From RPQJ01 sp052035645 (lineage in GTDB: Bacteria; Pseudomonadota; Gammaproteobacteria; Steroidobacterales; Steroidobacteraceae), in the NCBI GenBank assembly GCA_052035645.1, contig JBPOHK010000114.1, positions 1-5,473 of the forward strand: a stretch of DNA of 5,473 nt, in the 5' to 3' direction. Positions 1-5,473 of this stretch are shown here, piece after piece (the stretch's first letter is position 1; every line of letters starts with the position of its first letter). The position numbers and the translations under genes were made by a program. Under the pieces are notes generated by a model. The model was not told where the DNA came from and did not search any database. It saw only the letters and a list, made by a program, of their open reading frames with translations.

Positions 1-426
1 GAACCGGCCGCGGCCCGTTTCGCCGCGGCGCGCGCGACCGACCAGGACCGCCAGACGATCCGCGCGGCATACACGGCGATGGAACGCGCCGTTGCCGGCG
101 ACGGCGAGTACGTCCCGGCCGACTCCGCATTCCACAGCAGCATCCTCGCAGCGTGCGGGAACCCGTTCATACAGCGGATGGACGAGGCGCTGTCCGCCGT
201 GCTGCGCACCAGTTTCGAGATCGTGTCGAAGACACCCGGCGGGCCGGCAAGCTCGCTGCCGATGCACCTCGCCTTGTGCGAGGCGATCGAGCGCCGCGAC
301 CCACCTGCCGCCGAGCAAGCGGTGCTCGACATCATCGCTCGCGCCGAGGTCGATCTCGAGCGCCGCATCAGGCTCACCCGCCGCCCGACTCCCACCATGC
401 ATGCCAACCGTAGCGCCCGCCTTTAG
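1..426 (+). CDS. GntR-family transcriptional regulator, FCD ligand-binding domain (5' truncated)
   Basis: The reading frame is open from the first base and ends in TAG at 424-426; the N-terminal winged helix-turn-helix lies outside the window. What is visible is an all-helical FCD effector domain. It starts with an EPAAARFAAARAT stretch typical of the first FCD helix, then DSAFHSSILAACGNPF (Asp codon 121-123, His codon 133-135), then MHLALCEAIERRD (His codon 265-267). In FCD proteins these Asp and His residues bind a metal that helps hold a carboxylate or sugar-acid effector. The third His usually found in the last helix is not there; Arg (codon 340-342) or a neighbouring Ala takes its place. 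From memory, E. coli DgoR (galactonate repressor) also lacks it and has a similar AAEQA...MIA C-terminus, so a DgoR-like sugar-acid regulator is my best guess. The gene lies 17 bases upstream of a gluconate-dehydrogenase-like gene, probably in one operon that it controls. The domain call is solid; the effector is inference. Confidence 0.88.
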   Translation, partial: EPAAARFAAARATDQDRQTIRAAYTAMERAVAGDGEYVPADSAFHSSILAACGNPFIQRMDEALSAVLRTSFEIVSKTPGGPASSLPMHLALCEAIERRDPPAAEQAVLDIIARAEVDLERRIRLTRRPTPTMHANRSARL

Positions 427-443
427 GACGACGACTTCCCGAC

Positions 444-1214
444 ATGTCCACCAGCCTCTTCAGTCTCGCCGGCCGTACGGCACTCGTCACCGGCTCTTCG
501 CGCGGCCTCGGCTTCGCCATCGCCGAAGGCTTCGCCGCCGCCGGCGCCAAACTGGTCCTGAACGGGGTCGATCCGGCGCGTCTTGCCGCCGGCGCCGCCA
601 AGCTGCGGGCACAGGGCCACGACGTCGTCGAGGCCCCCTTCGACGTGGCCGACGAGGCGGCGGTGGTCGCCGCCTTCGCCCGCCTCGACGACGCGGGGGT
701 CGCCGTCGACATCCTCGTCAACAACGCGGGCATCCAGTTGCGCAAGCCGCTGGTCGACCTGACCGGCGCCGAGTGGCGGCACGTCGTCGACACCAACCTC
801 AATGCCGCCTTCCTCGTCGGGCGCGAGGCCGGACGGCGGATGATCGATCGCGGCCGCGGCGGCAAGATCATCAACATCGGCTCGCTGACGAGCGAGGTGG
901 CCCGGGCGACGGTGGCGCCGTACACCGCGGCGAAGGGCGGCATCAAGATGCTGACCCGGTCGATGGCGGCCGAGTGGGCCGAGCACGACATCCAGGCCAA
1001 CGCGATCGGACCCGGCTACATGCTCACCGAAATGAACAAGGCGATCATCGAGAACCCCGCGTTCGACGCCTGGGTCAAGGGGCGAACGCCGGCCCGGCGG
1101 TGGGGGAAGCCCGAAGAACTGATCGGCGCGGCGCTGTTCCTGGCGTCGGCGGCGTCGAGCTACGTCAACGGCCAGATCATCTACGTCGACGGCGGCATGC
1201 TCGCCGTGCTCTGA
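444..1214 (+). CDS. idnO: SDR-family oxidoreductase, gluconate 5-dehydrogenase (IdnO) type
   Basis: This is a complete 256-residue classical short-chain dehydrogenase, the usual length for the family. It has the nucleotide-binding motif TGSSRGLG (residues 16-23), NNAG (93-96), and the full catalytic tetrad Asn118, Ser147, Tyr160 and Lys164 (YTAAK). It ends in a dimerisation tail with YVDGGM. Several stretches closely match what I remember of E. coli IdnO: the N-terminal LFSLAGR, LVNNAGIQ, KMLTR, TEM.KA, RTPA.RWG..EELIGAA and VDGGML. IdnO interconverts gluconate and 5-ketogluconate with NAD(P)H in the cytoplasm during idonate/gluconate use. The true substrate could be another keto sugar acid such as a deoxy-ketogluconate, since this subfamily is broad. 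The ATG at 444 is favoured because LFSLAGR then sits where the family starts. Only a weak AGGA (425-428) lies upstream, overlapping the regulator stop codon, which suggests translational coupling to that gene. Confidence 0.9.
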   Translation: MSTSLFSLAGRTALVTGSSRGLGFAIAEGFAAAGAKLVLNGVDPARLAAGAAKLRAQGHDVVEAPFDVADEAAVVAAFARLDDAGVAVDILVNNAGIQLRKPLVDLTGAEWRHVVDTNLNAAFLVGREAGRRMIDRGRGGKIINIGSLTSEVARATVAPYTAAKGGIKMLTRSMAAEWAEHDIQANAIGPGYMLTEMNKAIIENPAFDAWVKGRTPARRWGKPEELIGAALFLASAASSYVNGQIIYVDGGMLAVL

Positions 1215-1256
1215 CGGCCGCCCGGTTCGCCGCGGACGCTGCCCCGGCGGGCGCGG

Positions 1257-1700
1257 CTATGCCATCGCCTGCAATGCTTCCGCCAGCTTCCGCTTGCCCA
1301 GCGCACGGACCGCTGCCAGCTTTTCAAGTTGCGCCGGCTTCGGCCGCGCCTTGTCGTGCTCCCAGTTGTAGACCGATTGGGCGCTGACGCCCAGCAGCTT
1401 GCCCAGGTCGGCCGCGGACAGATCCATGCGGGCACGCAGCGCCTGCAGCCCCTTGGCGGAAAACCGCGTGCGCGGCGCGGTGGCATCCGGCCGGTCCGCC
1501 GCCGCGACCGAACCGGGACCCGCTGCCCTCCTGGTCAGCGCCTTCACCTCCCGCTCGAGCTGGCCGATCCGGCTCTTCAGCGCCGCGATCTCCTTGCGCT
1601 GCTGCGTGTTGGCCTTCCTGGTCGAATCCACTTGCTGCCGGCTTTCCTTGCGGGCAAGACGGGTGATCTCCTGCTTCAGTGCGGCGCCGATATTGGCCAT
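1257..1700 (-). CDS. Small coiled-coil / XRE-type helix-turn-helix protein
   Basis: A 147-residue, strongly basic protein. The N-terminus begins MANIGAALKQEI and is followed by a Lys/Arg-rich helix. Residues about 31-58 show a heptad-like pattern (KEIAALKSRIGQLEREV) expected to form a short coiled coil for dimerisation. A Gly/Ala/Pro-rich linker (59-78) leads to a Cro/C1-type helix-turn-helix at about 84-132, containing LSAADLGKLLGVSAQSVYNWE, so it very likely binds DNA. I recall similar small proteins in many betaproteobacteria, usually annotated only as helix-turn-helix or XRE regulators with no known targets; I cannot name a function. The start is chosen from the conserved-looking N-terminus. 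The only Shine-Dalgarno-like sequence (AGGA, 1702-1705) sits one base from the ATG, which is unusually close. The gene runs convergent to the dehydrogenase with a 42-base gap and lies downstream of, but 132 bases from, the anti-sigma gene, so it probably has its own promoter. Confidence 0.85.
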   Translation of the reverse strand: MANIGAALKQEITRLARKESRQQVDSTRKANTQQRKEIAALKSRIGQLEREVKALTRRAAGPGSVAAADRPDATAPRTRFSAKGLQALRARMDLSAADLGKLLGVSAQSVYNWEHDKARPKPAQLEKLAAVRALGKRKLAEALQAMA

Positions 1701-1722
1701 TTCCTGCTTTCAGGTTCTTCGA

Positions 1723-1736
1723 CGGCAACGTTGCCG
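1723..1736. promoter_or_regulatory. Perfect 14-bp palindrome upstream of the XRE gene, candidate operator
   Basis: CGGCAACGTTGCCG is its own reverse complement over all 14 bases. It lies 23-36 bases upstream of the ATG of the helix-turn-helix gene, where a promoter or early leader would be expected. A dimeric XRE protein repressing its own gene commonly binds such a site. I see no convincing -35/-10 pair around it, so its position relative to the transcription start is unknown. A short RNA hairpin in the leader is the alternative. Confidence 0.4.
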
Positions 1737-1832
1737 CCGGCACGTTACCAGAATTCAGCGGGCGACCCCACCGCGTGCGGCAAAGATCCGCGGGCCGGGC
1801 GACCGGCTGGCGAGCCGCATGCCGATGCGCGC

Positions 1833-2411
1833 CTACCCGCCTGGCGTGTGGGCGAACGTGTACTCGCCGAGCGGCCGGTCGCCCATGGGGTCCACGGCGA
1901 CGAGCCGGACGCGGAACACGTGGGCCGGCAACTTCTTCAGCGCCGCCGCCGAGGGCAGGTGGAGCACCGCGTCGGCCTGCGGGTCGAAGGGCACGTCCTC
2001 CACCCGCCACCGCTGCACGCGGCCATCGCCAGGGTCGAGGCTCTCCAGCGCATCGACCCGCGCGACGCCCGCGAGCGGCACGAGCATTTGGCCAACGACC
2101 GCGTCGTCCTCCGCGCCGATCGTGCACGCCACGCGTTCGCCGGGCGCCAGCCGGTACTCGCGGATGCGCATTCCCTGCCGTTTCATCTGCTCGAGGAAGG
2201 GCCGCGTGATCACCGCCCGCACCGCGCCATGGCGCACCGCGGCGCGTATTCCGGAGCCCAGCGCGGCCAGTTCCCCGAGCCGTCGCGTGCAGGAGGCGCA
2301 GCCGAAGAAGTGCTCCTCGACCACCGTTGCGGCCGGCTCCGGCAACTCGCCGAGCCAATACGCGACCAGCGTCTCGAATTCGAGCGGCGTCGCACAGCGA
2401 GCCCGTGTCAT
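1833..2411 (-). CDS. Zinc-binding (ZAS) anti-sigma factor without a membrane segment
   Basis: A 192-residue protein translated directly after the ECF sigma gene. Its ATG (2411-2409) overlaps the sigma TGA (2410-2408) as ATGA. A strong GGGGAG ribosome site (2422-2417) is 5 bases upstream, so this start is preferred over the ATG at 2432, which would lie inside the sigma gene without such a site. Residues 34-41 carry the HxxxCxxC motif (His34, Cys38, Cys41) of zinc anti-sigma domains, and Cys6 sits where the fourth zinc ligand is found in RsrA (Cys) or ChrR (His). The motif is preceded by the usual helix LEFETLVAYWLGELPE. The rest (about 75-192) looks beta-rich, with LAPGERVACTIGAEDDAVV and VFRVRLVAVDP, and has no stretch hydrophobic enough to cross a membrane, so the protein should be cytoplasmic. 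By family it would hold the sigma factor inactive until a signal disturbs the zinc site or the C-terminal domain. The fold and ligand of the C-terminal domain are unknown to me. Confidence 0.85.
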   Translation of the reverse strand: MTRARCATPLEFETLVAYWLGELPEPAATVVEEHFFGCASCTRRLGELAALGSGIRAAVRHGAVRAVITRPFLEQMKRQGMRIREYRLAPGERVACTIGAEDDAVVGQMLVPLAGVARVDALESLDPGDGRVQRWRVEDVPFDPQADAVLHLPSAAALKKLPAHVFRVRLVAVDPMGDRPLGEYTFAHTPGG

Positions 2412-2977
2412 GGCGGCTCCCCACCCATGCACGCGCGCAGCCGCGCGAGCGCGCGGTGGCGGATGACACGGACGTTGCCGGCGGAGACGGCGAGTTCCCT
2501 CGCCACTTCGTCACCCGACTGCTCGGCGAAGAACGAGAGCACGACCACGGTGCGCTCGCGCTCGGCGAGGGCCTGCAGGCACGCGGCGAGCTTGCCGGCA
2601 TCGTCGACCGCGAGCGGCGCAGGCGCATCCACCGCTTCCGGCGTGTCGCCGTAGGTGGCGAGCAGCGTCTCCCGCCGCCAGCTGCCGCGCCGGATCTCCA
2701 GCACCACCATGCGACACATGCCCAGGACGAACGAGACGATCCGCTCGGGCTCGCGCAGCCTGCCGGCGCGCAACCGCTCGAGTGTCATGAGGAGCACCTG
2801 CTGGACGAGGTCGTGCGCGGCGTGCGGGTCGCGCAGGTGGCGCAGGCCGTAGAGCCGCACCCGCGGCGCGAGCCGCCGGCAGAGCTCCGCCTCGGCGGCG
2901 GAATCGATCCGCATCCCGGCCGCCGCAATGCGGCGCGCAAGCGCGGCGTCATCGAACGTGTCGAGGTCGGGGCCCAC
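2408..2977 (-). CDS. ECF-type RNA polymerase sigma factor
   Basis: A sigma-70 family protein of 189 residues from the GTG at 2977, the normal ECF size. Region 2 spans about residues 28-97: the core AELCRRLAPRVRLYGLRHL, then DLVQQVLLMTLERL, which corresponds to the usual DLVQEVFL helix that binds the core polymerase. Region 4 spans about 129-183 with a helix-turn-helix (SGDEVARELAVSAGNVRVIRHRALARLRA) that recognises the -35 element. A linker of about 30 residues joins them, and no extra domains are present. The start is uncertain. The frame stays open to 3172, but that would run into the divergent gene, and ATG 3046 adds a tail unlike sigma factors. GTG 2977 puts the family-like DDAALARRI near the N-terminus but has no Shine-Dalgarno sequence; ATG 2914 is a shorter option. 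It forms an operon with the anti-sigma gene, joined by a 4-base overlap, and probably activates its own promoter in the divergent region. Confidence 0.87.
   Translation of the reverse strand: MGPDLDTFDDAALARRIAAAGMRIDSAAEAELCRRLAPRVRLYGLRHLRDPHAAHDLVQQVLLMTLERLRAGRLREPERIVSFVLGMCRMVVLEIRRGSWRRETLLATYGDTPEAVDAPAPLAVDDAGKLAACLQALAERERTVVVLSFFAEQSGDEVARELAVSAGNVRVIRHRALARLRACMGGEPP
2417..2422 (-). promoter_or_regulatory. Ribosome binding site that fixes the anti-sigma start
   Basis: On the - strand this reads GGGGAG, five bases before the ATG at 2411. It lies within the last codons of the sigma gene, so the anti-sigma factor can be made by ribosomes finishing the sigma factor, which keeps the two in balanced amounts. 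Confidence 0.75.
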
Positions 2978-3003
2978 GACCGGAGGATAGCGACCATTGG
3001 CCG

Positions 3004-3038
3004 GGTTGTGTAACGCCTGGGATGTTCGTCGCACAACC
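3004..3038. promoter_or_regulatory. Interrupted dyad, candidate two-way ECF promoter
   Basis: GGTTGTG (3004-3010) and its exact reverse complement CACAACC (3032-3038) face each other around a centre at 3021. Nested inside are ACG (3013-3015) and CGT (3027-3029), symmetric about the same point. Read on the + strand this is GGTTGT, 17 bases, CGTC; on the - strand it is GGTTGT, 17 bases, CGTT. A CGT-type -10 about 17 bases from the -35 is what ECF promoters show. The -35 differs from the common GGAAC. The implied + start near 3036 lies 20 bases before the ribosome site of the di-iron gene. The implied - start near 3005 lies about 28 bases before the sigma GTG. It could instead be an operator for a dimeric regulator. 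Confidence 0.5.
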
Positions 3039-3055
3039 GGGGGCATCCCAACCAC

Positions 3056-3060
3056 GGAGG
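3056..3060 (+). promoter_or_regulatory. Ribosome binding site of the di-iron protein gene
   Basis: A perfect GGAGG stands five bases before ATG 3066. It decides the start against the in-frame ATG at 2997, which has no such site and would place the start upstream of the proposed promoter. Confidence 0.85.
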
Positions 3061-3065
3061 ATCCC

Positions 3066-3812
3066 ATGATCACCAACGGCACCAGCGGCACCAATATCCA
3101 CGAAATTGCCCAGGACATTTTCCGGATCAACACCCCGGTCGACCTCCCCGGCGGCGTCGGCTTCAGCTTCAACCAGTACCTGATCGCCGACCAAGAGCCG
3201 CTCGTGTTTCACTCCGGGCCACGCCGGCTGTTTCCGCTGGTCGCCGAGGCCATTGCGAAGGTGCTGCCGGTGGAGACGATCCGCTACGTCGCCTTCTCGC
3301 ACGTCGAAGCCGACGAATGCGGCGCATTGAACGCCTTCCTCGCCGCCGCGCCCGGCGCGGTGCCGGTCTGCAGCCAGGTTGGCGCCATGGTCTCGGTGAA
3401 CGACCTCGCCGACCGTCCCGCCCGGGCGCTTGCCGACGGCGAGGTCCTGGCGCTCGGGACGCATGCGCTGTGCTGGCTCGACGCCCCGCACGTGCCGCAC
3501 GGCTGGGACTGCGGCTTCATGATGGAAACGGCGACGCGCACGCTGCTGTGCGGCGACCTCTTCACGCAGGGCGGCAGCGGCGCGGTGCCGATCACCGAGT
3601 CCGACATCCTCGGGCCGAGCGAGGCGATCCGCTCGCCGATGGACTACTACGCGCACGCCCCGCACACCGCCTCGGTCCTCGAGCGTCTGGCCCGCGAGCA
3701 ACCACAGGTGCTGGCGTGCATGCACGGCAGTGCCTGGCGCGGCGACGGCGCCGCATTGCTGCGGGCGCTGGCGAAAGCCCTCGATGCGAGGCCGCTGGCA
3801 GCCGCGGCGTGA
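3066..3812 (+). CDS. Stand-alone MBL-fold di-iron protein (oxygen-binding ODP / flavodiiron-like domain)
   Basis: A 248-residue metallo-beta-lactamase-fold protein starting at an ATG with an ideal GGAGG site. It has the flavodiiron form of the metal motif, HxExD (His79, Glu81, Asp83 in SHVEADECGAL), rather than the HxHxDH of hydrolases. His142 or His145 (DAPHVPHGWD), Asp164 (LLCGDLF) and His220 (CMHGSAW) follow. This spacing nearly matches the six di-iron ligands of Desulfovibrio rubredoxin:oxygen oxidoreductase as I recall them (79, 81, 83, 146, 165, 226). In that family the di-iron site binds and reduces O2 or NO. Here the flavodoxin domain that would supply electrons is missing, so the protein is more likely an oxygen or NO sensor/binder, or needs a separate partner. 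No signal peptide or membrane segment is seen, so it should be cytoplasmic. It is divergent from the sigma/anti-sigma pair and probably under that sigma factor. The fold and metal site are well supported; the substrate is not. Confidence 0.87.
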   Translation: MITNGTSGTNIHEIAQDIFRINTPVDLPGGVGFSFNQYLIADQEPLVFHSGPRRLFPLVAEAIAKVLPVETIRYVAFSHVEADECGALNAFLAAAPGAVPVCSQVGAMVSVNDLADRPARALADGEVLALGTHALCWLDAPHVPHGWDCGFMMETATRTLLCGDLFTQGGSGAVPITESDILGPSEAIRSPMDYYAHAPHTASVLERLAREQPQVLACMHGSAWRGDGAALLRALAKALDARPLAAAA

Positions 3813-3817
3813 GCGTG

Positions 3818-3860
3818 GCGTGAAACGCGCCGCCGAGCCGGCGGACGTCGCGCGTCACGC
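3818..3860. terminator. Compound inverted repeat between convergent genes, possible two-way terminator
   Basis: The gap between the two convergent genes can fold into one long hairpin. Outer arms are GCGTGA (3818-3823) and TCACGC (3855-3860). After an AA bulge come CGCG (3826-3829) and CGCG (3851-3854), and then a tip of CCGCCG-AGC-CGGCGG (3830-3844), with six unpaired bases on the right side. That is 16 base pairs, nearly all G-C, starting six bases after the di-iron gene stop. There is no run of T on either side, so it is not a classic intrinsic terminator. It may still end or stabilise both transcripts. Confidence 0.45.
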
Positions 3861-3878
3861 AGCCGACGAGGCGTGCGG

Positions 3879-4721
3879 CTATTTCAGCGCGGCCGCGTGA
3901 TGCGCGATGTGCTCGGCGACCAACGTCGCGATGAAGTAGTACCCGTGGTCGTAACCCTCGTGCTGCCGCAGCGTCAGCGGCTGCCCGGATGCGCGGCACG
4001 CCGCCGCGAAGGAATCGATGCCGAGATGCCGGGGCAGGAACTTGTCCGCGAGCCCCTGGTCGACGAGGATCTCGGGGGCGCGCGCTCCGGCCGCGATCAG
4101 CGCCGTCGCGTCGTGCTGGTGCCACGTCGAGCGGTCGCTCCCCAGGTAGCCGTCGAAGGCCTTGCAGCCCCAGAGGCTCTGCGACGGCGTCGCAATGGGC
4201 GCGAACGCGGAGATGCTGCGAAAGAGTTGCGGATGCCTGAGGCCGAGCGTCAAGGCACCGTGCCCGCCCATCGAGTGCCCGAAGATCCCGGCACGCCCCG
4301 GATCGGCAGCGAACTCCGCGAAGATCAGCGCCGGCAGTTCGCCCGCGACATAGGTCTCCATTTGCCAGTGCTGCCGCCACGGTGCGCGCAGCGCGTCCAG
4401 GTAGAAACCCGCCCCGTCGCCGAACTCCCAGTCGGCGTCGGCGCCCGGAACGCCCGTCCGGCGCGGGCTCGTGTCCGGCGTGACGAGCATCAATCCGTGA
4501 CTCGCGGCGTGCCGCTGCGCGCCGGCCTTGATCGCGAACGTCTCTTCGGTGCAGGTCAATCCGGCGAGGTAGAACAACACGGGGACACGCCCTGCCGCAG
4601 CCTGCGGCGGGCGATAGACACCGAACTTCATCGGCAGTCCGATGACGGCGGATTCGTGCTGGTAGAAGCCCTGCGTGCCACCGAAGCAGGCGTGCTCGCT
4701 CAGGACGGTGATGCTGGCCAC
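3879..4721 (-). CDS. fghA: S-formylglutathione hydrolase
   Basis: A 280-residue alpha/beta-hydrolase of the esterase D family, the usual size. It cleaves S-formylglutathione to formate and glutathione, the second step of glutathione-dependent formaldehyde removal in the cytoplasm. The catalytic triad is clear: Ser150 in GHSMGGHGA, Asp226 in DQGLADKF and His259 in GYDHGYYF, close to the positions in E. coli FrmB. Other family marks are FYLAGLTCTEE with the conserved Cys57, DTSPRR (84-88 region), DWEFGDGAGFY and SLWGCKAF. The start codon is GTG (4721-4719); the nearby ATG at 4729 is out of frame. AGGA (4735-4732), overlapping the dehydrogenase stop codon, lies 10 bases upstream and would serve as ribosome site. 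The gene follows the formaldehyde dehydrogenase by 12 bases, so the two are co-transcribed and probably translationally coupled. Confidence 0.96.
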   Translation of the reverse strand: MASITVLSEHACFGGTQGFYQHESAVIGLPMKFGVYRPPQAAAGRVPVLFYLAGLTCTEETFAIKAGAQRHAASHGLMLVTPDTSPRRTGVPGADADWEFGDGAGFYLDALRAPWRQHWQMETYVAGELPALIFAEFAADPGRAGIFGHSMGGHGALTLGLRHPQLFRSISAFAPIATPSQSLWGCKAFDGYLGSDRSTWHQHDATALIAAGARAPEILVDQGLADKFLPRHLGIDSFAAACRASGQPLTLRQHEGYDHGYYFIATLVAEHIAHHAAALK

Positions 4722-4733
4722 GTCCGCATCGTC

Positions 4734-5473
<740 letters not shown>

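Noticed and set aside
1215..1256. Terminator between the dehydrogenase and the XRE gene
   Set aside because: Only a five-base stem (GCCCG 1220-1224 with CGGGC 1248-1252) with a 23-base loop and no T-run can be drawn, which is expected by chance at this G+C.
92..1387. A 431-codon open frame on the + strand across the left genes
   Set aside because: Its translation is Arg/Pro/Ala-rich and low in complexity, running out of frame through the regulator and the dehydrogenase, both of which carry clear family motifs. This is typical of out-of-frame reading in GC-rich DNA.
2412..2432. Anti-sigma start at ATG 2432, seven residues earlier
   Set aside because: The ATG at 2411 has an ideal GGGGAG site and the typical stop/start overlap. 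The earlier ATG would place that site inside its own coding region.
1324..2654. Long open frames on both strands (up to about 440 codons) over the XRE and anti-sigma region
   Set aside because: They are compositional shadows. The ZAS motif, the ATGA overlap and the helix-turn-helix support the smaller genes instead.
3009..3030. TGTAAC (3009-3014) with CGTC (3027-3030) as an ECF promoter
   Set aside because: The 12-base spacing is too short for an ECF promoter. GGTTGT with 17 bases fits better and is mirrored on the other strand.
2997..3065. Start of the di-iron gene at ATG 2997
   Set aside because: No ribosome site precedes it, and the extra residues do not look like the family. ATG 3066 has GGAGG at the right distance.
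2978..3172. Extension of the sigma gene to ATG 3172
   Set aside because: It would run antisense over the ribosome site and first 100 bases of the di-iron gene and adds residues unlike any sigma factor N-terminus.

Overview
This 5.5 kb window has very high G+C and is densely packed. It looks like chromosome of a GC-rich proteobacterium. A betaproteobacterium (Burkholderiales or Rhodocyclales type) is most likely, judging from codon bias, the glutathione-dependent formaldehyde genes and the small coiled-coil/XRE protein with an N-terminus starting MANIGAALKQEI. That assignment is inference. I see no RNA genes, insertion sequences, CRISPR arrays or other signs of mobility. Seven genes explain almost all of the sequence; the two at the window edges are cut off.

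Left part (1-1214, + strand): the C-terminal ligand-binding (FCD) part of a GntR-family regulator, followed 17 bases later by a short-chain dehydrogenase closely resembling gluconate 5-dehydrogenase (IdnO type). Together they look like the regulator and reductase ends of a sugar-acid (gluconate/idonate/ketogluconate) catabolic cluster continuing to the left. Convergent to them (1257-1700, - strand) is a 147-residue protein with a coiled coil followed by an XRE helix-turn-helix. A perfect 14-bp palindrome lies just upstream of its start.

Middle part (1833-3812): this is the most interesting unit. An ECF-type sigma factor and a zinc-binding (ZAS) anti-sigma factor are encoded on the - strand and coupled by an ATGA start/stop overlap. 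A stand-alone metallo-beta-lactamase-fold protein is encoded divergently on the + strand. It carries the full set of di-iron ligands known from the oxygen-binding domain of flavodiiron proteins. The anti-sigma factor has no membrane segment and keeps a Cys near its N-terminus, so it may be a cytoplasmic sensor. The short divergent region holds an interrupted dyad (3004-3038) that reads on both strands as GGTTGT-N17-CGT(C/T), at the right distance from both genes to be a two-way promoter used by this sigma factor. The proposal is a self-amplifying redox/oxygen-responsive regulon made of sigma, soluble ZAS anti-sigma and di-iron protein.

Right part (3879-5473, - strand): the glutathione-dependent formaldehyde detoxification pair, S-(hydroxymethyl)glutathione dehydrogenase (cut by the right edge) followed 12 bases later by S-formylglutathione hydrolase. 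The hydrolase gene converges on the di-iron protein gene, and a strong compound inverted repeat (3818-3860) lies between their ends. There is no gene-free stretch longer than about 130 bases.
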